From Bacteroides sp. (GTDB taxonomy: Bacteria > Bacteroidota > Bacteroidia > Bacteroidales > Muribaculaceae): a DNA stretch of 53,332 nt. A program made the translations under genes and the position numbers. Shown here piece by piece: positions 43,901 through 51,635 of the stretch. The stretch spans positions 1 through 53,332 of the forward strand of contig JAAVCP010000012.1 in assembly GCA_014802265.1 (NCBI GenBank), in the 5' to 3' direction. Within the stretch, counting starts at the first letter, position 1. Every line of letters starts with the position of its first letter. The notes beneath the pieces are model-generated. The model did no database searches, was not told the DNA's origin, and was given only the letters and a program-made list of their open reading frames with translations.

Positions 43901-44291
43901 AACTGACCTTGAGTTTACCGGCACATATAATGTCAACTACTACAACATTACGTTCCTGGTTAACGGTGAGGTGGTTCAGTCGCTCCTGCTCCCCTACGGG
44001 GCTGCAGTGGTTGCTCCTGAAATCCCGGATGGTGAAGACTTTACATTTGACGGCTGGAAAGATGAAATCCCCGAGACAATGCCTGCTCATGACGTGACTA
44101 TAAACGGCACTACCACAGGCGTTTCTTCAATCGACGATATTCTTCTTGACGGAAACGGAAACGTAGAGACCGTGACCATCTGCAATCTCAACGGCGTAGT
44201 GCTTTACAAGAATGTTAAGGCTGACGAGGTGAAAGAACGTCTCGCTCCGGGCGTCTACATCATCAACGGCAGAAAAGCTATCGTAAAGTAA
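37965..44291 (+). CDS. Giant secreted protein with about 30 InlB-type tandem repeats
   Basis: A 2108-aa protein. After a signal peptide (to about residue 33) comes a module with GAFINDECRG (residues 66-74), shared with the next gene. At about 143-212 there is a divergent InlB-like beta repeat (VTVSAGEHGKVEFENG...GYHLESW). Some 30 tandem repeats of about 61 residues run from about 214 to 2045, each of the form VTFKxDGEVxxxxxVxYGxxIxxPExPxKEGYTFSGWGxVPATMPAxDLExxGTYxVN. The last 60 residues look like a type-IX-type sorting tail (VTICNLNGVVLYKN, LAPGVYIINGRK). Such proteins are usually surface adhesins or fibres. Repeats 10-13 and 24-27 form a duplicated four-repeat block. Confidence 0.88.
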   Translation: MFKKRLKCKTLGVLSMIVMTVCLTLFAGLRSKAWTVNPADYRYDMSLYFSLATPAYEDLSKYEIGAFINDECRGLAEKLDLPDGGSCLYMRIRSNVAAGEEVTFKLRDKDTGVENILKGPDGEAFQFKSDDMVGMPSSPYLLTPYFQITVSAGEHGKVEFENGLYAAGSVVKAKAVPDEGYHLESWSNGSTDAELSITVTGNLEITATFAVSTFKAVFTLDGEPFTTLDVEYGAAIEAPEAPAKEGHSFSGWQDLPATMPAHDIEINGVYVVNNYILTFKVENRLIGTAQVLPYGAPIVTPDAPSKEGHTFNGWGDVPATMPATNLEVIGTYTLNSYKVTFKIDGEVFKSEDVPYGTTLIAPEAPVREDYTFLGWEDVPATMPARDLEFDSTYELTTYKVYYMVDGEVVYTGKARPYEAFPLPQGDPVKEGHTFLSWGEGDGFPETMPEYNLEYNAEFTVNFYHLTFKYGDEVFYSGDVAYGSEINAPQGPEQEGHTFAWTNVPATMPAKDLDVTGSFSVNTYTVSYFIDGVLFKTIDEEYGTPVDAPEVEDKQGHTFSGWGNVPATMPANNLEINGTYAANYYLVSFKVDGSVVSEGQLAYGSPISVPAAPEKEGYTFSSWGNVPATVPACDVEFTGIYTPNNYKVTFKIGREVVYTGEIAYGTSIVAPEGPSKEGHTFIGWGMIPDTMPARDLTFTGSYEVNNYTVTFMLDEKIFFIARVPYGTNLTAPSVTEKVGHTFNGWSEMPATMPAYDLTLTGSYTVNHYKAVFKLDDEVFSTIEVPYGASIVLPDAPEKLGHTFMGWGMVPSTMPAQDIELVGAYDTNLYKLTFIIDGVELSSTQLAYGATIVAPSVADKEGHTFSGWGDVPETMPHYDLVLSGTYADIFYKLTFKVDGEVIFAGDLPFEDPIVAPEVPEKLGHTFSGWNEAVAATMPSHDVEYTGSYTPNNYKVVFKIGDEVISSEEVTFGNAIKVPEVETKVGYTFSGWGMVPETMPAQDLEFTGSYDINYHQVIFKIGDEVVSSYQVAYGGKIEVPYAEKEGYTFNGWSEIPETMPDHDVEITGSYTVNQYTVTFVINDEVIETLTVDYGSPIEAPEAPVKEGSTFSGWGEPATGVMPATMPARDIELTGSYTVNLYVLTFRADEEFVFTLELPYGSEIVMLPESPSKEGYTFNGWGEVPAKMPAHNLEIIGTYTVNYYKATFKVDDKVVSSSEVAYGTSLVAPEAPAKEGYTFSGWGDVPVTMPARDLEFTAAYEANSYNVVYKVDGEVVDSKKVKYGEEIPQIASPSKEGYTFSGWGEIPATMPAWDMEFNGSYSVNHYTVTFKIEGEEFLTAQLPYGSEIVLPEAPAKEGYTFRGWGEVPASMPARDLEFNGSYTNMMFTVTFSIDGVLFHSETLEFGAPLVAPEVPSQTGHNFSGWGEVPATMPAHDLAFMGTYADLFYTFSFKIDDEVISSGSLPYEATIVVPEAAAKEGHTFSGWGEVPATMPAYNIEFVGTYNVNYYMLTFKLGDEILLEAELPYGGEIAAPEAPAKEGYTFTGWGVVPATMPAGDLLISGEYEVNSYNISFNIDGVAIFATQLRYGTEIVAPEAPAKEGYTFTGWGEVPATMPANELVFSGSYNVNIYKVTFKIDDVELSTIEVPYGASIVLPDAPAKEGYTFMGWGMVPETMPAQDIEIVGTYDSNLYNITFNIDGVEFFATQLAYGATIVAPEAPVKPGQTFSGWGTVPATMPAYDLVINGTFADNFYKLTFKVGDEVVFEGEVAFEDPIVVPEVAEKEGYTFSGWGEVASIMPDHDLEYVGTYTPNVYTVVFKIGDEVVSTVKVAYGEAIELPEVEEKEGYTFSGWNMVPETMPARDLEFTASYDVNTYMVTFKVGDEVISALQLAYGEAIVAPEVAQKEGYTFSGWGEVPATMPARDLEINGTYNVNTYKVVYKVDGEVVSESNVAYGAELTALEMPEKEGYTFSGWGVVPPTMPATDLEFTGTYNVNYYNITFLVNGEVVQSLLLPYGAAVVAPEIPDGEDFTFDGWKDEIPETMPAHDVTINGTTTGVSSIDDILLDGNGNVETVTICNLNGVVLYKNVKADEVKERLAPGVYIINGRKAIVK

Positions 44292-44311
44292 TACGGACAT
44301 AGTCCATAACG

Positions 44312-44344
44312 GTCAGGGGAGAAGGCTCCCCCTCCTCCCCTGAC
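44312..44344. repeat. GC-rich hairpin between the two giant genes
   Basis: GTCAGGGGAG (44312-44321) pairs with CTCCCCTGAC (44335-44344) across a 13-base loop. No T-run follows, so it may slow or partly end transcription rather than act as a full terminator. No promoter box was found before the next gene. Confidence 0.55.
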
Positions 44345-44397
44345 ATAAAATATAAAAAGAGAATTTTTTCTAATAAATAAACTAACAGCAACATCTT

Positions 44398-47300
44398 ATG
44401 TTAAAACCAATTCAGCACTCGCTGATTCTTGCATTATGTGGTGCGTCTCCGCTTCTATCTTACGGGGCAGCACGCAGTGTGGATGAAGCACAGGAAGTAG
44501 GCGCGGAATTCTTTCAGTCCTGCGAAATTGATCGGTTGGCTGACAAGGATGCCCTCACCCTTGCACATGTCGTGACCGATGACGGTTCTTTCAACCCGGT
44601 GTGTTATGTGTTCAACGCAAAAGACGGTAAGGGATTTGTGATCGTATCAGCCGATGACACCTCCATGCCGGTGATCGGTTTCTCTTACGAATCCACCTGG
44701 GACGTAAATTCCTTCCCCACGTCAGCCACTGCCGTGCTGTCAGCTCCTGTGGCTCCGGTCTATGACCAGGGAAGAATGGCGCGTGTGTCACGTGCAGCCC
44801 AAAGCACCAACAAGGTGCTGCCTACTCCGGAATGGAGCCAGGAGGCACCTTTCAACAACAATATCCCCAACCGCAGGCTTACCGGTTGCGTGGGTGTGGC
44901 GTTGGCTGAGATTTTGAAGTATCATAACTTCCCTGCCAACAGGCCTGCTTCTTTGAATAATGGTGACTCAACTACTCCCTATGCCTGGAGCAGTATGCGT
45001 ACGGACAACTATCGCACCGGCTACAGCGCAGACGAGGCAAACGCCGTGGCTGCTCTTGTGGCTGACGCCGCTATAGGCATCGGCACCGACTTCGGCATGT
45101 CAAGCTCCAGCGCATACGAGGTGAAAGTGCCCTACGCATTGACTTCTCTCTTTGGCTATGATGCAGGCGTGTCTTACAAGAAGCGTTCCGAGATTGACAA
45201 GTCTTCTTGGGATGAGGTTATTGTGAATGAGATTGACAATAACCGTCCGGTGCTTTACAGCGGTCAGGACGTTTCCGCGGGCCACGCATTCGTGTGTGAT
45301 GGATATAAGATAGAGGGCACTACTTATCTCCATATCAACTGGGGCTGGGGCGGCTCAGCCAATGGCTTCTATGCGTCTGACGCATTGAACCCTAAGGTCA
45401 GCAAGTCTCACAGCTATAACGACCTTATGACAATCGTCTACAACATTCAGCCGGCTACCAATAGCCTTGAGTGGTCTCCGCTTCATGTCACAAGCGACGA
45501 GCGTCAGGTGGGTCTCACTCTGAATGTCGACGATATCTCCAAGGGTACTTTCTCAGTGCGTGCCGGTGCTCTTAAGAACATCTCCAACACTGATTTCTCA
45601 GGGAAGCTTGCCGTGGCTCTCTTCGATGCCAATGGCAATCAGAAGGCTCTTCTCAGCGGTGAAAGCAACTTCTCCCTTATTGCCCTGCAGATTAGAAATT
45701 ATGTTGATTTCAACAATTGCGCCCTCCCCTCAGGCACATCAGTTGCTTCGGGCGATGTGGTTCGCCTTGTGACAAAAGCCAACGGTTCTGACGCATGGCT
45801 CCCTGTTGCCGGTGACCTTCTTGCCCCCGGTGAGGCGCTTGCCAAGGGTGGGTCAATACCTTATTTCAACATCACTATTCCTGCTTCAGATGATGTGGAA
45901 ATCACTGCTGAGGAGTGGAGAGTGATCAAGGGCCGTGATTATACGTTTAAAGTAGTGCCTAAGGCAATAGATAAAGTTATAACTGTAAAAGCCAATGGTT
46001 TTATTGTTGATCGGGATAATAATAATAATTGTAAGTTGACTAACGTACTCAAGGATCAGAATATAACTGTGGTTGTTCAGAATGCAGCTGAGGTGCTTTC
46101 TAAGAGTACACTTTGGCTTGAGGCTGGTAAACTCCAGAATATGCTTACTGAAGAAGAGACCGCTTCAATCAAGGATCTCACTTTGTTTGGCACTATGAAT
46201 GCGGAAGACTTCGCTTTCATTCGCGAGCGCATGAAAATTAACCGTCTTGACATCTCTCAAGTAAATATAGTTGCAAGTGGCGCTAATCCGGCTAATGCAC
46301 TTCCAAAGAATGCATTCAGGTCTTATCGTTCGCTGCAGACTATCATTCTTCCATCAAATCTTACCACATTCAAGAATGCTTGCTTGGGCGACACTGGTTT
46401 GACATCAATAGAGATTCCTGCTTCAGTTGGCACTTGGGAATACAATGTGTTTGCTAATTGTACTAAGCTTACTGAAGTGATTTTCCGCCGTTCAAGTGCA
46501 CCCTGGATCAACTGGTGTGTATTTACTAACACTCCCCAGACAAAACTCGTTGTTCCTGTAGGGGCATCAGGGGTGTTTAGGACTAAGGACTACTGGGGGG
46601 ATTTCAAAAGTATAGTTGAAGAAAACCCCATTGCGCCTTCTACCTACAAGGTTAGTATGCAAGAGAAAAAAGGCATTAGCTTGAGCGCAAAGACAGAAGG
46701 GACGGAGTTTGAGCCCGGGTCGGAGTTCAAATTCACGGTTGAGAGTGATGATACATACGGTGGTTCAAAAATGGAAGTCTATGCCAATGCTGAACGTTTG
46801 TATGCTGATTCGCAGGGTGTCTACTCTACAAAAATTAATCGCAACACATTAATTCATGTTGAGTTTAAGGCTCCGGATCCTACAAGCGTTGACAATATAT
46901 GGAAAATCAGTGGCGTCGACGGTGGTATCGGCCTTGTAACCGATGTAGTGAATGTGCCCGTGGGACAGCCTTTCAATGTGCGTGTAAACACTATCAAGGT
47001 TCCTGATGGTTACTCATCCAAGTTCTTTGCAATGGTGCTTGTTGATAAGAACGGTGGTCTCAAAGAGGTAATATCCACTGTGCTTAATAATATGATTGGT
47101 GAGGGTGGAAAAAGTAATAACATCACATATAACTTCAGTTGTAAAGTAAAGGAGTCCATTGTGAGTGAAGGTGACCAGATACGTCTTGCGACTGCTGTTT
47201 CTGCGAATGCCAACAAGAGGACATGGTATCTTGTGAATGCAGATGCGGAGGGTATCACTGACCGTATCAATGCTCTTGGCAATATGGTCCCCTATCACAT

Positions 47301-50300
47301 GGTTACTCTTCCTGAGAATACTGAGCAATACAGAATAGAAGGTACTTCAGGTGAAGTAGTACGCGGTATGCCATATAGCTTCAAGGTTGTGCCAACTCAG
47401 AATAAGTATCGTGTGTCTGTAAAGGTTAACGGTGTTGACAAGGTTACTAATGTGGCTACTGCCAATGTAACAATCCCTGCCGTGACTGAGGATCTGACTG
47501 TTACTGTTTCATACAAACAGCTGACAGAAGGTGAGATTGCTGCTGAGAATGAATTGAAGGTGGTGAATGTGAGCGCAGGTCAACTTCAAAAGAACTATAC
47601 TGATGCAGGTTCTCCTAAAAATGTTAAATTAGTTGGTTCTTTGAATGAAACTGATTTAAACTATATTTGGAATGCCAGGGGTAATTTTGTGAATGTAGAT
47701 ATGGCGGATGTTACTGTGCCAAGTAATACCATCCCCCAGGGTGTATTTGGTCATAGTATGAATGGTTCTAATACGGGATTGCAGAGCATTGTGTTGCCAA
47801 GATCTGTGACTACAATAGGTACTTATGCCTTTTACAAATGTACCTCCCTTACTACTGTGGTACTTCCTCCAAACCTTACTTCAATAAAAACACAGGCTTT
47901 CAATGCTAGTACAAAATTGTCTAATATGACTATTGACCGTGCTACTCCTCCCTCTTGTGATTATAACTGCTTCCCAACTCAAAAGTTTACTGTCTTTGTA
48001 CCGGAAGGTAAGGAAAGTGCTTACCAAAGTGCTTATGCGTGGAAGGATAAAATTATTAAAACTATTGAACTCCCAAAGGCATACTATCATATCGATGTAG
48101 ATGAGACAAGAATGCCCCAGTATGGCTCAATGGATCTGAGTCAAATTGGTTTGGCAGAGGGTGGAAATGTTACTGTTTGGTTTGCACTTCCGAATGTTAG
48201 TAAACCAGCTGTCGTTCAGAAATTGAACAGTCACTGCAGATATGGTGTGGCATTCAAGCTTTACGACAATGGAGTTGACATGTTTGAGAAGTATAGCCAA
48301 AAGAGTGATTATCCGGACTGGGTGTACGAGTGGGCATACCATTCAGGTGCCGACGGTGGTGTCTACAAGGTTTACCTTAACAGAAGTGAGACAAGCGGTC
48401 CTACGGCTGCCGACAATCATAAGATTGAGCTTGACTTCTACTATCCTATCTCGTTTAGCATTGGTAAAGGCGTTGAGGGCGTAAGGGGTCAGATTATAAA
48501 TCTCCAGCCCAATGTTGAATGGCAGAATGTAAATATGGCAATCTTTGGTGGCACAGGCAACCAGACTCTCTATAAAGAGAACAGTGAGATCCAGTTTAAA
48601 ATCAATAAACCTGACACCGTAAGCTATTCCGATCTTTCAGTCATGGTTGAGCAGAAGATTATGACCAAGTCAGGACTGAATCCGGAATATGAGACCCAGA
48701 ACGTAGAAATTATACCTAATGATGAGGGTATCTATATTATCTCTTCAATACAGGGCGACACTCGGATTAATATTTCACTTGCTGAGCCTGAGGTGTCAGA
48801 CGGCACTGTGACTACTGTAGAGGATATTCTTGCTGAGATTGAGGAAGGAGGCGCTGAGGAGGTTACCGAAGTGACACTGACCGGTGAACTTGATGAGGAT
48901 GTGTTTAAACAGCTTGCCGAGAATTTCTCGTCACTTGAGATGCTTGATCTTTCAGGTATTGAGAATGAATCTATTCCTGATGAGGCGTTTGCCGGCATGG
49001 AAAATCTCCAGACCGTCACGCTGCCTGAGACAGTAACGGAAATCGGTGCCGGAGCTTTTGAAGGTTGTAAGAACATTGAAACATTAACGCTTCCCGGCGT
49101 TGTGGCTATTGGTGATGGTGCATTTGAAGGATGTGATAACCTCACAAGCATTCTTATCCCCGCCGCAGGCACAACACCTGCCCATGCTCCTGCTCGTGTA
49201 AGAGCTAAATTAAGCGAGGGCACTGCGATTACTAAAGAATCGTTTAGAGGTTTGAATCCCAACTGTCTTATCTATGTGGGTAAAACGAATATTCCTGATA
49301 CTGAGGAGCTTAATATTATTATTAGTCAGAATAAGTCGCGTGTGGCTGCTTCTAATATTATAATTAATGGTAATTATCCGTTTAATGCTCCTACCGGTTT
49401 TGATTTGGGTAGCCATAAGATTTCATTAACAATTGATATTCCGGCAAGTGAAAACAATAGCATTAGCAACGGTTGGACTGGTCTTATGCTTCCCTTTACT
49501 CCTACCGCCATGGAATACAGTATAGAAATCCCGGAACGTGAAGGCGCAGGTATTCATTTCATGTCGTTTGATGATGATAATGCAGAACTCCTTACTGAAC
49601 AGAAAGTGATCTTGCCCAACCGTCCTTATATGGCAAATGTATGTGCTCCATGTGAGTCCGTGGCAGTAACCTTTATGGCACAAGGAAATGTTAAGGCAGC
49701 TACAGTAGCCCAGGAGGGAACTGATTCTGCTGACGACACTGTTATATCAATGCCGGTATTTGATGTCCCCGCTACCCCTCTTCCTGAAGAAGCCGTGACT
49801 AAAGGTAAAACCTTCTCACTATATGGCTCATTTGATGGCAGCACCACTCTTGGCACATGCTATAAACTCAATGAGGAAAAGAGTGCATTTGTGCTTCCTG
49901 AAGCTAATGATTCAGTAAAAGTTCGTTGCTTTGATGCTTATCTGCGTGCGAACGTAAGTAGTGCAGCTTCAGAGCTCAATGTTGGTGAACATCCTCTTTG
50001 GATGTTTGAGCCTGTGGTGGTAAGTGTGAATGGTACAAAAGTCTACCGAAATGGGTCTATTGAACTTTCAACTAAGAGCATAGGTGGAGAGATCTATTAC
50101 ACACTTGATGGTAGCGATCCTTCCGTTGCCAATGGAACCAGGATGCTCTACACCGGACCTTTCAATATGATAGGTGACAATATGAAAGTGAATGCGATAA
50201 CTGAGTTGAAAAACAATAAGTCAGATATAGTTAAGTTTGAATTTGAGCTTAAGAAAGTTGATCTGAGCTATAACCTTGCACAGAGCTGGAACTGGATTTC

Positions 50301-51357
50301 TCATAATAGGGAAGAATCTGTTGCAGTTGCTGACTTTGCAAAGGATAAGGTGATCCGTATCATTTCGCAGACTCAGGAAGCTGTGCGTGACGCTAAATAT
50401 GGTCTTATCGGCAATCTTAAGGAGTTGAATCCTGCTGAGGCTTATAAGGTATGCACCTCTGAAGCTACCACTGCTTCTATCAAGGAGGGTGTGGCTTATG
50501 ATCCTACAACTGTTGTCAAGTTGCATAAGGGTTGGAACTGGATCGGTTGTCCGGTTGACGACGCAAGTCTGTTGGTCAACGATCTGTTTGCCGCTCTTGA
50601 GACTGAGGAAGGCGATATGATTTTAGGTCTTGATGGGTTTACTCAGGCATATACCGATGGTAGCTGGGTAGGTACTCTTGAAAAACTTGCTTCAGGTGCA
50701 GGCTATATGTATTATAGTAATTCTGACAAGGAATTTGTCTATAATCTTGTAGCTGCTAATGAAGAAGAGAAGGAAGCGGCAAAAATTCAGTCAGATTCTC
50801 CATGGGTAGTTGACATCCACGCTTATCCTTCAGTAATGCCTGTGACTGCATATCTTGTTAATGCAGATGGCAGCGAGGCAGATGCAGAGGAATATGCAGT
50901 GGCAGCCTTCAGCGGCGACGAGTGCCGTGGTGTAGGTGTATGCATCAACGGCTACGTGATGATCAACGTTCACGGCGTACAGGGTGATGAGATCTCATTC
51001 CGCTTCATCACTCCCGACAATGAGGAAATGCTCTCAGAGACTTCTGTAGTCTTCACCGAGATGCCGTTAGGCTCACTCAGCGCACCTTATGCAATCAGCC
51101 TCGACGGCACCACAGTATCAGTTAAGTCTGTGCTTGACAACGAATTTGAGGTTGAATGTGAAGACGGCACTATCGTTATCAACGGCGACGCTTCCAACGT
51201 AGAGTCAATTGAGGTATACGACCTCGCCGGCAACAAGTTGGCTATGTCAACCAATGCTGGTAACGGTGTCAAGGTATCCAACCTTGAACCGGGTGTACGC
51301 ATCATCGTAGTCCGTGCAAACGGAACCTGCGCTTTCCTCAAGGTAATGGTGAAATAA
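44398..51357 (+). CDS. Giant secreted C10-family cysteine peptidase with leucine-rich repeats
   Basis: A 2319-aa exported protein. A signal peptide (to about 23) and a streptopain-type propeptide (about 25-120) precede a C10 peptidase. Its nucleophile is C164 in LTGCVGVALAEILKYH, its His is H296 in SAGHAFVCDGY, and N314-W315 lie in HINWGWGG. Three BspA-like leucine-rich modules follow at about 570-745, 1055-1228 and 1465-1590, the first two within a duplicated ~400-residue unit. A chitobiase-C-like beta domain lies at about 1870-1945 (GGEIYYTLDGSDPS). Two WNWIS/WNWIG motifs (1962, 2044) follow, then a GDECRG module (2173-2178) and a C-terminal sorting tail (VESIEVYDLAGNKLA). It is probably a surface or secreted protease acting on host or microbial proteins. 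Confidence 0.87.
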   Translation: MLKPIQHSLILALCGASPLLSYGAARSVDEAQEVGAEFFQSCEIDRLADKDALTLAHVVTDDGSFNPVCYVFNAKDGKGFVIVSADDTSMPVIGFSYESTWDVNSFPTSATAVLSAPVAPVYDQGRMARVSRAAQSTNKVLPTPEWSQEAPFNNNIPNRRLTGCVGVALAEILKYHNFPANRPASLNNGDSTTPYAWSSMRTDNYRTGYSADEANAVAALVADAAIGIGTDFGMSSSSAYEVKVPYALTSLFGYDAGVSYKKRSEIDKSSWDEVIVNEIDNNRPVLYSGQDVSAGHAFVCDGYKIEGTTYLHINWGWGGSANGFYASDALNPKVSKSHSYNDLMTIVYNIQPATNSLEWSPLHVTSDERQVGLTLNVDDISKGTFSVRAGALKNISNTDFSGKLAVALFDANGNQKALLSGESNFSLIALQIRNYVDFNNCALPSGTSVASGDVVRLVTKANGSDAWLPVAGDLLAPGEALAKGGSIPYFNITIPASDDVEITAEEWRVIKGRDYTFKVVPKAIDKVITVKANGFIVDRDNNNNCKLTNVLKDQNITVVVQNAAEVLSKSTLWLEAGKLQNMLTEEETASIKDLTLFGTMNAEDFAFIRERMKINRLDISQVNIVASGANPANALPKNAFRSYRSLQTIILPSNLTTFKNACLGDTGLTSIEIPASVGTWEYNVFANCTKLTEVIFRRSSAPWINWCVFTNTPQTKLVVPVGASGVFRTKDYWGDFKSIVEENPIAPSTYKVSMQEKKGISLSAKTEGTEFEPGSEFKFTVESDDTYGGSKMEVYANAERLYADSQGVYSTKINRNTLIHVEFKAPDPTSVDNIWKISGVDGGIGLVTDVVNVPVGQPFNVRVNTIKVPDGYSSKFFAMVLVDKNGGLKEVISTVLNNMIGEGGKSNNITYNFSCKVKESIVSEGDQIRLATAVSANANKRTWYLVNADAEGITDRINALGNMVPYHMVTLPENTEQYRIEGTSGEVVRGMPYSFKVVPTQNKYRVSVKVNGVDKVTNVATANVTIPAVTEDLTVTVSYKQLTEGEIAAENELKVVNVSAGQLQKNYTDAGSPKNVKLVGSLNETDLNYIWNARGNFVNVDMADVTVPSNTIPQGVFGHSMNGSNTGLQSIVLPRSVTTIGTYAFYKCTSLTTVVLPPNLTSIKTQAFNASTKLSNMTIDRATPPSCDYNCFPTQKFTVFVPEGKESAYQSAYAWKDKIIKTIELPKAYYHIDVDETRMPQYGSMDLSQIGLAEGGNVTVWFALPNVSKPAVVQKLNSHCRYGVAFKLYDNGVDMFEKYSQKSDYPDWVYEWAYHSGADGGVYKVYLNRSETSGPTAADNHKIELDFYYPISFSIGKGVEGVRGQIINLQPNVEWQNVNMAIFGGTGNQTLYKENSEIQFKINKPDTVSYSDLSVMVEQKIMTKSGLNPEYETQNVEIIPNDEGIYIISSIQGDTRINISLAEPEVSDGTVTTVEDILAEIEEGGAEEVTEVTLTGELDEDVFKQLAENFSSLEMLDLSGIENESIPDEAFAGMENLQTVTLPETVTEIGAGAFEGCKNIETLTLPGVVAIGDGAFEGCDNLTSILIPAAGTTPAHAPARVRAKLSEGTAITKESFRGLNPNCLIYVGKTNIPDTEELNIIISQNKSRVAASNIIINGNYPFNAPTGFDLGSHKISLTIDIPASENNSISNGWTGLMLPFTPTAMEYSIEIPEREGAGIHFMSFDDDNAELLTEQKVILPNRPYMANVCAPCESVAVTFMAQGNVKAATVAQEGTDSADDTVISMPVFDVPATPLPEEAVTKGKTFSLYGSFDGSTTLGTCYKLNEEKSAFVLPEANDSVKVRCFDAYLRANVSSAASELNVGEHPLWMFEPVVVSVNGTKVYRNGSIELSTKSIGGEIYYTLDGSDPSVANGTRMLYTGPFNMIGDNMKVNAITELKNNKSDIVKFEFELKKVDLSYNLAQSWNWISHNREESVAVADFAKDKVIRIISQTQEAVRDAKYGLIGNLKELNPAEAYKVCTSEATTASIKEGVAYDPTTVVKLHKGWNWIGCPVDDASLLVNDLFAALETEEGDMILGLDGFTQAYTDGSWVGTLEKLASGAGYMYYSNSDKEFVYNLVAANEEEKEAAKIQSDSPWVVDIHAYPSVMPVTAYLVNADGSEADAEEYAVAAFSGDECRGVGVCINGYVMINVHGVQGDEISFRFITPDNEEMLSETSVVFTEMPLGSLSAPYAISLDGTTVSVKSVLDNEFEVECEDGTIVINGDASNVESIEVYDLAGNKLAMSTNAGNGVKVSNLEPGVRIIVVRANGTCAFLKVMVK

Positions 51358-51404
51358 CCCGTCAAACCAAAGCTGTGAAATAAGCTCTTTAAGAGTCCTG
51401 TAAT

Positions 51405-51446
51405 AAAAGAGAGCGCGTATCGAAATTCTGATACGCGCTCTCTTTT
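51405..51446 (+). terminator. Strong terminator after the giant peptidase gene
   Basis: AAAAGAGAGCGCGTATC (51405-51421) pairs perfectly with GATACGCGCTCTCTTTT (51430-51446), a 17-bp stem with an 8-base loop and T-run. Confidence 0.92.
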
Positions 51447-51447
51447 G

Positions 51448-51536
51448 GCTTAATACAGGTATGTCGCCCGGGCAGGTTGCCACAATCAGCGGTCTCGACC
51501 TGTCCCTTCTCAACAAAGGGAAGCCGGGGCAGTGAT
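51448..51536 (+). pseudogene. Remnant of the 3' end of an Rpn/PD-(D/E)XK nuclease gene
   Basis: These 89 bases match 52520-52608, the last 28 codons and stop of the complete nuclease gene, at 82 of 89 positions. The frame of the remnant is still open (ending VATISGLDLSLLNKGKPGQ), but nothing upstream encodes the rest. It begins two bases after the terminator stem of the giant gene. It shows that a second copy of the nuclease gene, or of its end, existed here. Confidence 0.85.
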
Positions 51537-51576
51537 TATAAAATATTTGTCAATCCAAAAAAATAGTTAATTAATT

Positions 51577-51606
51577 TTGGCATCTGCCGTCAAAGTGTTA
51601 CCTTTG
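51577..51606 (+). promoter_or_regulatory. Promoter of the Rpn-family nuclease gene
   Basis: TTG (51577-51579), 19 bases, TACCTTTG (51599-51606). Initiation near 51611 supports ATG 51636 as the start and excludes the upstream frame at 51612. Confidence 0.75.
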
Positions 51607-51635
51607 CCTAAGTGTTACGTATAACCCCTGTTTAT

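Noticed and set aside
38373..44090. Several long antisense frames (up to about 238 codons) and alternate-frame ORFs across the giant repeat gene
   Set aside because: They recur once per repeat and arise from the biased codons of the tandem repeats on the plus strand; they have no starts or signals of their own.
38604..44100. Regularly spaced repeats that might suggest a CRISPR-like or satellite array
   Set aside because: The period is about 183 bases in one open frame with conserved amino-acid pattern and variable third positions, so these are protein repeats.
44312..44344. Full intrinsic terminator separating the two giant genes
   Set aside because: The stem is strong but no T-run follows and no promoter was found for the second gene, so it is listed only as a hairpin.
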